Of a stretch of 47,320 nucleotides of DNA, positions 7,580 to 16,070 are shown piece after piece (within the stretch, counting starts at the first letter, position 1; every line of letters begins with the position of its first letter). The notes under the pieces are model-generated. The model worked only from the letters and a program-made list of their open reading frames with translations, searched no databases and was not told the DNA's origin. The stretch lies in assembly GCA_031279555.1 (NCBI GenBank), contig JAITIK010000114.1:1-47320 (forward strand), read 5' to 3'. The stretch is from Treponema sp. Its GTDB lineage: Bacteria > Spirochaetota > Spirochaetia > Treponematales > Breznakiellaceae. The translations under genes and the position numbers were made by a program.

Positions 7580-9088
7580 ATGGCAATGAAAATAGAACGG
7601 GCGGCGCCGCCCAGGGAAGACAGGCTCCAAGCGGGAACCGCCTATTGCGGAACCTGCGCGGAATTGCGGGAACGTCTGGGACGCAAGGACGGCGGTTGTT
7701 TTAACCAAGCCAACCGGAGTTTTGGGCAGAGTTTCGGCTACCAGTTTACTCTGAGTCTGGCAATGCTCAACACGTTGCGGAATACGGTGGTGATTGTTCA
7801 TGGACCTGTAGGCTGCGGCTTTTGGTCTGTTGGCGGCGTTGGCGCGACTAGAGCCATGAAACGCCTGCGGGATTCCACCCAGAGAAGCACGGTACAACTT
7901 TCCACCAACCTTGACGAAAGCGACGTAATTTCCGGGGGCGAAAAGAAACTGCGGGAGGCGGTGATCTACGCTGACAGGGAATTCCGTCCAGAAGCCATTG
8001 TGGTTACATCCACCTGCGTTCCCGCCCTCATCGGCGACGATGTGGACAATATTCTCGACGGCCTCCAGAAGGACGTTTCGGCGGACTTGGTGTCGGTCAA
8101 TTGCGAGGGGTTCAAAACAAAACTCATGGCAACCGCCTACGACGCGGTGTACAACGGAATACTCAAAAATTTAAGTAAAAAGAAAATTGAACGGGAAAAA
8201 CTCGTGGTTCCGGACAAACTGGACGACATACTCTGGAATTACACCAACGCCCATACGATCAACGTGTTTAACGTTGGTTCTATGGGACGGTCAGACGAAC
8301 TTGAGCTTGCCCGGCTTCTCAACGCCCTTGAACTTAAAGTCAATTTTATTCCCTGTTTCGCGTCGCCCAAGGATTTCCGCAAGGTTCTCGACGCGGCTCT
8401 TAATATAAGCGTCTGCGGCACCCATGACGATTATTACGTCAAGCATATTTCGGAAGAATACGGCGTTCCCTATATCATCGACACCATGCCCATTGGGAGA
8501 AAAGGAACCGGACGGTGGCTTATGAAAATAGCGGAACATTTCCGCATTGAGGAACAGGCGAGGCTTTTAATTGAAAAAGAAGACGCGGCGCTCAACGAAG
8601 CCATGCGCCCGTACCGGAAGGCGCTCAAAGGAAAGCGGGCGTATATTTCGGGAGGTGAGATGCGCATATTTGTCACCGCTGAACTTTTAAAAGATTTAGG
8701 ACTTGAAATCGCGGGATTCAAAAGCCACCATATTGATCGCTTCGTTGAACCTGTCCTTGATGACGCGCCCATTTCCGGGGACACGTACATTGACATCGCC
8801 TCCCAGCATCCCTTTGAACAGGCCAACCTGCTTCGTAAAATAAAGCCTGACGTACTTTTAATGCACGCCGGAGGCGGCAATGTTACGGCGAAACACGGAC
8901 TTCCGGTGTTGCCTCTGTTTAATCCCGGCTTTAATTACATGGGATATTCAGGCGCGTTTGAGGTCGCGTACCGGCTTAAACGGATTTTATCAAACAGCCA
9001 GTACAATAAAAACATCCAGAAACACCGCCCCCTTCCGTACCGGGAATCGTGGTATGAGAAAGATGTGGGAGCATATATTAAGGAGTGA
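7580..9088 (+). CDS. Nitrogenase-like component 1, NifD/alpha-like subunit
   Basis: A 502-residue catalytic-type subunit. The second in-frame ATG (7580) is preferred, with GAGGA eight bases upstream; residue numbers below count from the ATG at 7574. HGPVGCG (Cys81) and STCVPALIGDD (Cys148) match the NifD P-cluster motifs with nearly the same spacing, and Cys42 is the likely third ligand. ISGGEKKLREA matches the NifD GGDKKL region. Cys281, followed ten residues later by His and then SEEYGVPY, aligns with the NifD cofactor ligand Cys275. Near the C terminus, NYMGYSG aligns with YHGYDG, placing Met456 where NifD has the cofactor ligand His442. An extra CxxC (Cys25, Cys28) lies at the N terminus. 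It begins 15 bases after the beta-like gene. N2 fixation is unlikely; reduction of a sulfur or other organic substrate is my inference. Confidence 0.85.
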   Translation: MAMKIERAAPPREDRLQAGTAYCGTCAELRERLGRKDGGCFNQANRSFGQSFGYQFTLSLAMLNTLRNTVVIVHGPVGCGFWSVGGVGATRAMKRLRDSTQRSTVQLSTNLDESDVISGGEKKLREAVIYADREFRPEAIVVTSTCVPALIGDDVDNILDGLQKDVSADLVSVNCEGFKTKLMATAYDAVYNGILKNLSKKKIEREKLVVPDKLDDILWNYTNAHTINVFNVGSMGRSDELELARLLNALELKVNFIPCFASPKDFRKVLDAALNISVCGTHDDYYVKHISEEYGVPYIIDTMPIGRKGTGRWLMKIAEHFRIEEQARLLIEKEDAALNEAMRPYRKALKGKRAYISGGEMRIFVTAELLKDLGLEIAGFKSHHIDRFVEPVLDDAPISGDTYIDIASQHPFEQANLLRKIKPDVLLMHAGGGNVTAKHGLPVLPLFNPGFNYMGYSGAFEVAYRLKRILSNSQYNKNIQKHRPLPYRESWYEKDVGAYIKE

Positions 9089-9192
9089 TCCGAATCTCAT
9101 ATATGCTATTGGAAACTGGCGCATGTCAGAGAAACGGCGAAATCAATTTTCCCTGAACACATGCGCCCGCTGATTGAGACGAAGTATTTTTA

Positions 9193-9207
9193 GGATGGCC
9201 GCCATCC
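9193..9207. terminator. Short palindrome between convergent genes
   Basis: GGATGGC and GCCATCC flank a single C, nine bases past the stop of lpdA and about 100 bases past the nifD-like gene. It could end transcription from either side, but there is no clear T run, so the call is weak. Confidence 0.35.
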
Positions 9208-9215
9208 CGCAACGC

Positions 9216-10679
9216 TCAGACTGCTTCCGCCGCCTGAGCTATGGTTTCCGCGTACGTCGGGTGAGCGAACACAGTGTTCCTGATTTGCGCGGCGGTTATT
9301 CCGGCGTTGATGCACTGCACCGCCCAAGCTATGATGTCCGTCGCGTGGTTGCACATGATCTGGGCGCCGATAAGCGCCTTCGTTTCCGCATGAAACACCA
9401 ATTTGACAAAGCCCCGCTCCTGGTTTTCAATAACCGCCCTGCCGTTGCCGCCAAACACGCCCTTGCCGGCAACCACCGGAACGCCGCGCCCTTTCGCTTC
9501 GTCGGCGGCAAGCCCCGCGCAGGCGATTTCAGGCGCGGTGTACACGCAAGAGGGAATCGCTCCGAGAGGGGCCGGCGTCTTGCCTATGATATGGTCAGCG
9601 ATGCGTTCGGCCTGAGCCGTTGCGGTATGCGCAAGCTGGACGCCGGCGCTCATGCCAAAGGCCGCGCCCCACGCTATATCGCCGGCGGCGTAAACGCCGG
9701 GAACGTTTGTCATGCCCGCTTCATTGACGCGGATATAACCCCGTTCGGTCAATGCAATGGCGCCAGAAAAATCCGGCGAGAATAGTCCGGCTGTCTCCGG
9801 TCTCCGCCCCGCCGCAATCAAGACCGCGTTTGATGTAAGGGATTGAAGCGGCGTTTCCGGCGTGTCAGCGCTTTTTCTAAAAAAACAGGACAACTCCCCT
9901 CCCCCACTCGCCTCTATTTTCTCAAGCCTTTCAATCAGCGCGTTCGTAATGATGTTCACCCCGCGTTTTTTGAGGATCATGGTGATGGTTTGGCTTATCT
10001 CCCTGTCCATGTTGGCTAATACACGCGGCAACGCTTCAATGATAGTAACCTCTCCGCCGAAATTATTGTAAATGCTTGCGAATTCCATGCCGATGACCCC
10101 GCCGCCAATGATAGTCAGCTTGGGGAAGCAACTTTCAAACAACCGGCCGTTGTCGCCAAGCAGATCATCGCTCGTAAAAACGCCGTCAAGATCGCAGCCC
10201 GCAACCGGGATGAACGCCGGTTTGGTTCCCGTTGCAATAAGGATGCGTTTTGCGCGGACGGTTTTACATTCTCCGTCATCACCGGCGATTGAAACCGTCT
10301 TGTCTTCATCGCCGACGCTCTCAATTCGCGCGCTCCCCCGTTCAAGCGTTACGCCGCATTTCTCGATAAACGCGATCTGATTCATGCGGATGGCATTGAC
10401 GACTTCCAATTTGCGCCGCTGAACCTCCGCAGAATCAAACGAGACGGCGCCGTCGTGTAACGCCGCGACGTGAACGCCGAACAGCGCGGCTTCAGCCGCT
10501 TTGCGGCGAAGCGAAGAACTGTATAGCAACGCCTTTGTCGGAATGCAACCGCAGTTCAGACAGGCGCCGCCTACCAAAGACTTTTCAACAAGGCAAACCG
10601 AAAGCCCAGCCTTTCGCGCCTTGATTGAAGCCGCATACCCCGCAGGACCGGAACCAATAACAAGAAGTTCGAATTTCAT
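9216..10679 (-). CDS. lpdA: Dihydrolipoamide dehydrogenase (E3)
   Basis: A flavoprotein disulfide reductase that reoxidises dihydrolipoyl groups of 2-oxoacid dehydrogenases or the glycine cleavage system using NAD+. GSGPAG (9-14) binds FAD. The redox pair is Cys40 and Cys45 in GGACLNCGCIPTK; the family usually has Val where this protein has Cys43. IIGGGVIGMEFAS is the NAD-binding motif, and His473 with Glu478 near the C terminus (AHPTYAE) is the catalytic base pair. At 487 residues it is slightly long. AGGAGAC lies about seven bases before the ATG. It follows lplA by 11 bases on the same strand, so lipoate attachment and E3 are co-expressed. No E2 or H protein is in the window, so the partner complex is elsewhere. 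Confidence 0.92.
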   Translation of the reverse strand: MKFELLVIGSGPAGYAASIKARKAGLSVCLVEKSLVGGACLNCGCIPTKALLYSSSLRRKAAEAALFGVHVAALHDGAVSFDSAEVQRRKLEVVNAIRMNQIAFIEKCGVTLERGSARIESVGDEDKTVSIAGDDGECKTVRAKRILIATGTKPAFIPVAGCDLDGVFTSDDLLGDNGRLFESCFPKLTIIGGGVIGMEFASIYNNFGGEVTIIEALPRVLANMDREISQTITMILKKRGVNIITNALIERLEKIEASGGGELSCFFRKSADTPETPLQSLTSNAVLIAAGRRPETAGLFSPDFSGAIALTERGYIRVNEAGMTNVPGVYAAGDIAWGAAFGMSAGVQLAHTATAQAERIADHIIGKTPAPLGAIPSCVYTAPEIACAGLAADEAKGRGVPVVAGKGVFGGNGRAVIENQERGFVKLVFHAETKALIGAQIMCNHATDIIAWAVQCINAGITAAQIRNTVFAHPTYAETIAQAAEAV

Positions 10680-10690
10680 ATGACTGTCTC

Positions 10691-11761
10691 CTATCTGTCT
10701 CCAAAAATCAAATCAACAACATCATCGCAATAGGCAAGCCGCGTGAAGTTGTCCGCAAAATGCGCCTTGAGCGCTTCATGAACTGCGGTACGGGTAAAAT
10801 CCGTCTCTTTGAGACACGGCGCAAGCTCAAGGATAAACGCCTCGTCCATGGCGTCGGAGAAAACCGCCGCTTCCGTGATAACGTTGCGCTCGACATTAAG
10901 CGCAACCTCAACCCCGCCCCAAGGAAACCGCTTGGAAGATGCGCAGGTGAACGGCGGATTTTTGCCGTATTTCCATGCGGGATCGGCAAATTGCTTTTCC
11001 AAAAGCCTTTGGCGGCGTTCTAGGCGTTCCAAAAATATGGCGCGATTTGGCGAATGCGGCGCATTCGGATCTTTTGGCGCGCCGAAAAAATCATCCGCCG
11101 CCGAGTCAAGGCTCAAACGCTCGCTTCGTCCTCCATACACCGCGTCAAACGCCTCAACAAGCGCCGTTTTCAACGTTGGAATAGTCAAATCCGGAGCGCA
11201 TTCGGTCAGATTGATGACGCGCTGCTTGACGGACTCTACGCTCTTCGCCTTAATTTTGTCCTGTGAAACGGAAAGATATGTTGAAGCCGCATCCATATCG
11301 GCGTTCACCAGCAGGGTTCCGTGATGAAAGGCGTTTTTACCCGATAGGTAATACGCATTGCCGGAAAATTTCCGTCCGTCCGTTTCAAGATCGTTTCGTC
11401 CGTTCTTCTGCGCTTTAACGCCGGCATTCCGCACGGCCTGTAGAATCACATCGGTCTGCTTGTCGAGATTGTAGTCGTTTTTTGGAACCAGAAACGTGAA
11501 GTTCAGGTTGCCCATGTCGTGAAACACCGCGCCGCCGCCGGAAAGCCGCCGGGCAAGGAAGCCGCCGTCACGCTCCAAATCTTCGACGCGGCATTCCTTC
11601 CATGCGTTCTGATTCCGTCCAATGACGACGGTGCGCCGATTCTGCCACAAATACAGCCCCGCTGTGTCATCGGGAAGCGTTTCAAGCAACAACGTCTCAA
11701 GCGCAATGTTTTTATACGGGTTTGTCTCTTCAGTTATAAAAAAATAGGTTGTATTGATCAT
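10691..11761 (-). CDS. lplA: Lipoate-protein ligase A
   Basis: Activates free lipoate with ATP and attaches it to lysines of lipoyl domains. I start at the ATG at 11761, giving 356 residues and the usual N terminus (MINTTYFF); longer frames only add unlikely sequence. RRLSGGGAVFHD (71-82) followed by GNLNFTF, KFSGNA with its lysine (131-136) and HHGTLL (146-151) are the classic LplA motifs. The C-terminal part (about 260-356) is the accessory lipoate ligase domain found in LplA but not in LipB. A GAGGA lies about 12 bases upstream, rather far. The gene leads into lpdA, suggesting salvage of external lipoate, as expected for a host-associated or fastidious spirochaete. Confidence 0.92.
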   Translation of the reverse strand: MINTTYFFITEETNPYKNIALETLLLETLPDDTAGLYLWQNRRTVVIGRNQNAWKECRVEDLERDGGFLARRLSGGGAVFHDMGNLNFTFLVPKNDYNLDKQTDVILQAVRNAGVKAQKNGRNDLETDGRKFSGNAYYLSGKNAFHHGTLLVNADMDAASTYLSVSQDKIKAKSVESVKQRVINLTECAPDLTIPTLKTALVEAFDAVYGGRSERLSLDSAADDFFGAPKDPNAPHSPNRAIFLERLERRQRLLEKQFADPAWKYGKNPPFTCASSKRFPWGGVEVALNVERNVITEAAVFSDAMDEAFILELAPCLKETDFTRTAVHEALKAHFADNFTRLAYCDDVVDLIFGDR

Positions 11762-11878
11762 AGGTTTATCATATCCTCTTTGCGCGATTATGCGAAGAGG
11801 GCTGATCCGAGCTTTTGGAAACCAGAAGCGCGACATTCGGGCGCCGCGCTCTGCGTATGCCACGCTGAGGCTCGGCGA

Positions 11879-12190
11879 TTATTTTAGAGCGCCCAGCAAT
11901 ACGGTCAATTGTTTTTTCAAATCGGCGTCTTGTATTCGATTGATAGTGTTCTCAATGACCAATACGTCATTCGTTTCGTTGTATTGTACAATAGCGCTGA
12001 GAACTACGGCGTCGTCAGACGAGTCGTCAATATAATCGGCAAGGTCTTGCGCTTTAACTTGCAAAAAGTTTGCCAGCGTTTCGACGCGCTCATCATTCGG
12101 TTGCGGCGCAAGCGGATTGGCGTCTTTCTGTCCAGCGCAACCAAAAACAAACGCCGCTGAGGTCAATGCTAAAACACAAAAAAAATTCAT
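11879..12190 (-). CDS. Small lipoprotein
   Basis: A 103-residue predicted lipoprotein. Residues 1-17 form a signal peptide and Cys18 in VFGC is the acylated residue. The mature part starts with a short flexible Ala/Pro/Asn linker and continues as two to three amphipathic helices rich in Asp. AGAGGTG lies about seven bases before the ATG. No family is recognised. It lies between the ten-gene cluster and lplA, but 173 bases with hairpins separate it from the cluster, so it may be its own unit. Confidence 0.7.
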   Translation of the reverse strand: MNFFCVLALTSAAFVFGCAGQKDANPLAPQPNDERVETLANFLQVKAQDLADYIDDSSDDAVVLSAIVQYNETNDVLVIENTINRIQDADLKKQLTVLLGALK

Positions 12191-12208
12191 TTCTTACACC
12201 TCTATTTA

Positions 12209-12228
12209 AAGCGGCGGTATCGCCGCTT
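12209..12228 (-). terminator. GC-rich hairpin after the ten-gene cluster
   Basis: AAGCGGCG (12209-12216) and CGCCGCTT (12221-12228) form a perfect 8-base stem with a 4-base loop. On the minus strand it is followed by TTTAAAT rather than a long T run. It lies in the leader of the small lipoprotein gene, so it could end the upstream cluster or attenuate the lipoprotein. Confidence 0.45.
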
Positions 12229-12246
12229 ATGTCAAACTGGACGTTG

Positions 12247-12280
12247 GGAGCCACGCAAAATAAAACGCCTGCATTTTATT
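12247..12280. repeat. Palindromic dispersed repeat (copy 2)
   Basis: GGAGCCACGC followed by AATAAAACGC (12259-12268) and GCATTTTATT (12271-12280). It matches the copy at 2591-2627 in the opposite orientation, with one mismatch in the stem. Confidence 0.65.
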
Positions 12281-12302
12281 CTCATTGCTTACGCAACAAT
12301 GA

Positions 12303-12330
12303 AATGACATGACTAAAAGGTCGTGTCATT
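12303..12330. terminator. Hairpin downstream of the ten-gene cluster
   Basis: AATGACATGAC (12303-12313) pairs with GTCGTGTCATT (12320-12330), eleven base pairs with one G-U. It lies 34 bases past the last gene of the cluster. It probably marks the 3' end of that transcript, though no long T run follows. Confidence 0.4.
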
Positions 12331-12363
12331 TCCGCGCGGGTCCTTAACATGAAGTGTTGACGC

Positions 12364-13683
12364 TCACTCCTTAAATACATATTCGTTTTTATTGCGCGTC
12401 AATCGTTTTATTCCATACCCTTTATTTGTTTTCATAATAAATACAGGATCGTCAGGATCAACAGCGAACAGCGCCTGTTCCCTGCCGGTTATTTTCGCAT
12501 GTTCATTCAATTTTAAAGCGTCGTAGAGAACAACGGCATTGTCAACGCAAAAGAAAATATACGAATCAATGACGCCGCATCTGAATATTTCAAATCCTTT
12601 TCCATAAAAAATTTTAATAGATTCAGATGCGGCGTCCGCGCCAACGCCGTTATTGTAAATCGCGGCGTACCTTGCGTCATCCAACGAAAAGAAATCATAG
12701 TCAATGCCATCGGACGATTGTATTGAGGACCATAAAACTGATTGTAGATTTGTCCTTATTTTATCACGAAAAGGATCGTCAAGCTCGCTCAGGTCTTTCT
12801 TATACGCTTCAACCCCTTCCTCAAATTCACGCTGATTGTCTTCACGGAGATCATCAAGGCGTTTTAATGCGATAGAGAAACCTTCCTGCAACAACTCCTC
12901 GTAACTGCGGGAAACGTCGCTTTTTAATTCTTTATATTGTTCAATGATGAGATTATAACATTTTATCCAAAAAGCGACGTTTTCGGACTTGCCTAAATAA
13001 TACCCTGATATTGCCTCCGCTTTTTTTAATGCGGAGGGCGCGGCGGAGAAATCAGGTTTTTTGCCGTCATCAAATAATATTCCATCAGGTCTTACAGACC
13101 ACTTATTCTGAAAATCATCCAATAAAGCGCGCTTCTTTTGCGCTATTTCGGAATACAATCCGGCGAGTTCGGCAAGACAGTCGTCCAGTTCAATCCGGCC
13201 GTCTTCTTTCCCGTCATGCCTTAATTGCAAATACCGGCGCAAGATTTGTTTGTCTTCATTTGGCAACCGAACCGGCCGTTGAGCGGCGCCATCTTGTTCA
13301 AAGCCGGCCATAATTGTATCTATAAAGTATTCAAACCAAGGTTCAGCGGAATCTTTTGCGGCGCCGCGCAGTGAATCCGCTCGGACAATACGCGCAATGC
13401 GCGTAATTTTTAATGAATTGGGTATTGACGCGGGTATTATTTTCTTGTTTTGAATGTCAAAAGCATATAAACCTGGAGGCGGCGCCGCGTCCGAAGGCGT
13501 CGGACCGCCAGACGCCGCTTTATCCGTAAAAAATAAATAATCATCAACCATCCAATAATTGTCTATGGCTTCAAAGCGCTCAGGCAGCAATTTGACAAAA
13601 GACGCCGCGTCAAGATCATTGCCGCCTCCCGCGGAAAGATGCGCCGTAACTGCCATAAAGCAATACAACCAAAGACGTTTCAT
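12364..13683 (-). CDS. Exported hypothetical protein, last gene of the tubulin/vWA cluster
   Basis: A 439-residue protein with a signal peptide (MKRLWLYCFMAVTAHLSA). The N-terminal part has beta-rich stretches ending in display-like segments such as WMVDDYLFF and GLYAFDIQNKK. The middle (about 160-310) is helical and charged, probably a coiled coil, and the C-terminal part returns to short beta repeats with Tyr and Asp. The overall plan resembles the 711-residue protein at 18284: beta parts at both ends and a helical centre. The start overlaps the permease stop as ATGA, with AAGGA eight bases upstream. No known family is recognised. Its position directly after the permease suggests a periplasmic partner of the transporter. 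Confidence 0.7.
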   Translation of the reverse strand: MKRLWLYCFMAVTAHLSAGGGNDLDAASFVKLLPERFEAIDNYWMVDDYLFFTDKAASGGPTPSDAAPPPGLYAFDIQNKKIIPASIPNSLKITRIARIVRADSLRGAAKDSAEPWFEYFIDTIMAGFEQDGAAQRPVRLPNEDKQILRRYLQLRHDGKEDGRIELDDCLAELAGLYSEIAQKKRALLDDFQNKWSVRPDGILFDDGKKPDFSAAPSALKKAEAISGYYLGKSENVAFWIKCYNLIIEQYKELKSDVSRSYEELLQEGFSIALKRLDDLREDNQREFEEGVEAYKKDLSELDDPFRDKIRTNLQSVLWSSIQSSDGIDYDFFSLDDARYAAIYNNGVGADAASESIKIFYGKGFEIFRCGVIDSYIFFCVDNAVVLYDALKLNEHAKITGREQALFAVDPDDPVFIMKTNKGYGIKRLTRNKNEYVFKE

Positions 13684-16070
13684 AGCAACCGTCCTTTTTG
13701 TTTTTTCTCTTTTCCAGCGCCATACGCCGCGCGCCCGCGCGCGTCTCTATGAATGAAATAATAAAAAGCAAACAAGCCGCCGTACATGGCGATGAGAATA
13801 AAATAATTAAACCAATCCGATTGCGCAGCCTCAAGATGTACAATTTTTGTGAAAATATTTTCAAAGCTAATCGAATAGGTCAATCCTATTGCATCCCTGA
13901 ACGAGCGCCACACATTAAATGCGTAAGAGACAAACCAATTGATATTCAACGCGAAAAGAATATTTTGTATATATATCTTATAAAAAAACATCTTGCCATA
14001 TTTTTTATTATATACGGCGTATTGTTCGGCGGGATTCATGCCGATAATCCGGTAATATTTAAATTCCTGAGACGCCGCTATATTTTTTATATGCAAATGC
14101 ATTTCCTGCAAAAAGGTGGCGCTGAACATGCATACAATCAGAAATTGAATAATAATGTAGCTTGCCATATTTACTATGAATGAGGCGCTCTCCCATTGCG
14201 TATTGAACGCGGTCTGTATAAAAAAATTGACAAGCATGAAAATGACTATCAGCGAGAGCGCGTTGAGATATTTTACAATATGGGCGAGGGCGCCGTATAC
14301 AGCGGCGAGACGCGGACTGATATCGCCGCCATTCTCCTTGAGAATACACCGCTTGATGACGCTGGCATACAGGACGAATGTCATCACGCCGGCAACCAGC
14401 AACAACAATATAAAATAGAACGCATAAAAAGGCAGTATGAAAAAAAGCGGCTTGACGCCAAAAAAATTCCGCGACGTGTCTGCGGGCAGCCGGAAAGCGG
14501 TCGTTATGTCAGGGAATAATATACATTTCTTTATAACTCCGGTATTTTGGACGACATCCGTTTTTGCAATATCAGACCATTGTTTATTGACATTTCCCTG
14601 AATAAAATAGAATGTCCTTCTTCCTTTGTCATAAAACGGAATAATGGTATAATTCGCCCTATTCTTATCACACAGTTCAATTTTCGCAATCAAAAAGCCA
14701 TTGCCGGCGTTCTGGCATAACGGCATATTCAATTCCGATTCGTCAAGCCGCTCCGTTTTGATTTTCTTTGACGTCAAAAAATCATTGACGGTCTTGCTTT
14801 TATTCAGTTCAAAATCATAATATCCGGCGATAGGGTAATTATAATAACAGAATGCGCCCAGCAGGATAAAAGCTGCAAAACTTATCGTTCCGGCTATAAT
14901 AGGCTTGCAATATTTTTTACATACGGCTTTCATAGACATGATGAAAGCTATGCGGCTTTTTGCTCCAGTTGTAATGGCTTTATAGCATTTATTACATACG
15001 GCTTTCATAGACATGATGAATGCCATGCAGTTTTTCGCTCCGGCTATAATGGCTTCATAGCATTTATTACATACGGCTTTCACAGACATGGGGGACTTTT
15101 CTTCCTGCAAGAATGACAATACAATGTCAATAATTATATTTATAACCAGCATAACGCTTAATACATGAACGCCGCTTTTTATTATGATTACCGCGTCCAT
15201 CTGGCTGTACCCATTAAGCAGATTAACCCCTACGCTTGGTATGAATTCAAAAATAGCTTCAACAGTTATAATGAAAGAGACGAGCCATGAAAGGCTTTTT
15301 CTAATCTTCTCCAGTATTTGGGGCGCGGCGCTTCGCAGAAAGTATATGAACCGTTTGAACAACCCGCTGTTAAACCTGCAAAAATATTTCGCATGGTTTT
15401 TTTTATATTCCATGTTTACGACGGCTATGCCGTATTCAACGGTAAAAAAAGTGACCGAATTGAAAGCGACAATATAGAGGATATACGCCATATTCTCTGA
15501 AATGACTTCTAAATCAATAGCCCTCATTTCTATATGTTTGTACCGTTCAGGCGTTAAAAACCACACAAGCAGCACCGCTAAAGCCATCGACACCGCTTCT
15601 GTTCCAAAGCGGATGATGAATGACAAGACTGTATCGCCGGATTTTATTGGAACGCGCGTTCTGACAATATCGCCTGCATACTCAAAAACCAAATAAACTA
15701 TAAAAAAATAGATAAGCGCAAACCCGAAGCGCGGAAACAAAGCGTGCTGGAATATCGCTATGGGGATAATATTCATTAAAAATAGCGACAAACGCAGAAA
15801 AAAAGCGGTGGTAAAATAATTCTGCTCGCGTTTTGCGGCGGCGGCGCTGGCTATAAGCGTAAAGAAAATGAATATAATGGAAGCGGAAAGAACAGTGAAA
15901 AAAGTGACGGGAGCTTCCATGTTGAAAAAAGCGTCCGCGACATGCTGAAACGCGCCAATGCAACTTTCTTTGTAAATACAAGCGATAAAAAGCGCGGTGA
16001 CGGCAAGGTAGACGGCGTACAAAAGCGCGTTTTTTCCTAAGATATGAGCCATGCGTTTAATATAGCTCAT
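13680..16070 (-). CDS. Fused DppB-DppC-type ABC permease
   Basis: A 796-residue inner-membrane protein that appears to contain both permeases of a dipeptide/oligopeptide-type ABC importer. The first half ends with an EAA-like loop followed by VEAIFEFIPSVGVNLL and a final segment VINIIIDIVLSF, which matches the end of DppB proteins (family pattern VETIF..PGLG, then VNLLVDLLY). The second half has an EAA loop (FKYYRIIGMNPAEQYAVYN) and C-terminal helices like DppC. Between them lie nearly three 25-residue Cys-rich repeats and then a soluble domain of about 130 residues (roughly 410-540). The ATG at 16070 overlaps the stop of the substrate-binding protein as ATGA. The matching ATPase is the fused protein at 22070-24145. 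Confidence 0.75.
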   Translation of the reverse strand: MSYIKRMAHILGKNALLYAVYLAVTALFIACIYKESCIGAFQHVADAFFNMEAPVTFFTVLSASIIFIFFTLIASAAAAKREQNYFTTAFFLRLSLFLMNIIPIAIFQHALFPRFGFALIYFFIVYLVFEYAGDIVRTRVPIKSGDTVLSFIIRFGTEAVSMALAVLLVWFLTPERYKHIEMRAIDLEVISENMAYILYIVAFNSVTFFTVEYGIAVVNMEYKKNHAKYFCRFNSGLFKRFIYFLRSAAPQILEKIRKSLSWLVSFIITVEAIFEFIPSVGVNLLNGYSQMDAVIIIKSGVHVLSVMLVINIIIDIVLSFLQEEKSPMSVKAVCNKCYEAIIAGAKNCMAFIMSMKAVCNKCYKAITTGAKSRIAFIMSMKAVCKKYCKPIIAGTISFAAFILLGAFCYYNYPIAGYYDFELNKSKTVNDFLTSKKIKTERLDESELNMPLCQNAGNGFLIAKIELCDKNRANYTIIPFYDKGRRTFYFIQGNVNKQWSDIAKTDVVQNTGVIKKCILFPDITTAFRLPADTSRNFFGVKPLFFILPFYAFYFILLLLVAGVMTFVLYASVIKRCILKENGGDISPRLAAVYGALAHIVKYLNALSLIVIFMLVNFFIQTAFNTQWESASFIVNMASYIIIQFLIVCMFSATFLQEMHLHIKNIAASQEFKYYRIIGMNPAEQYAVYNKKYGKMFFYKIYIQNILFALNINWFVSYAFNVWRSFRDAIGLTYSISFENIFTKIVHLEAAQSDWFNYFILIAMYGGLFAFYYFIHRDARGRAAYGAGKEKKQKGRLL
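14881..15090 (-). repeat. 75-base tandem repeat inside the permease gene
   Basis: Two full units (14918-14992, 14993-15067) and partial units on both sides repeat with a period of exactly 75 bases, differing at a few positions. In protein they give 25-residue units beginning S-x-KAVCNKCY and ending MAFIM, placed between the two permease halves. The period is a multiple of three, so copy-number changes keep the frame. Confidence 0.85.

Noticed and set aside
5241-9088. A true nitrogen-fixation (nif) operon.
   Set aside because: There is no nifH, nifB, nifE or nifN. The gene order is beta then alpha, the cofactor His position is Met, and cysK leads the operon.
9089-9192. In-frame, coding-like continuation after the TGA of the NifD-like gene (about 34 codons ending KYF then TAG).
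   Set aside because: TGA read-through or selenocysteine would be needed. The family ends normally at this point and no SECIS-like hairpin is evident directly after the TGA. More likely a relic or chance.
11762-11863. N-terminal extension of 34 residues on lplA.
   Set aside because: LplA proteins begin at the MINTTYFF-type sequence; the extension looks non-coding.
14881-15090. A CRISPR array, suggested by regular 75-base spacing.
   Set aside because: The units are head-to-tail without unique spacers, keep the reading frame, and lie inside a permease gene.
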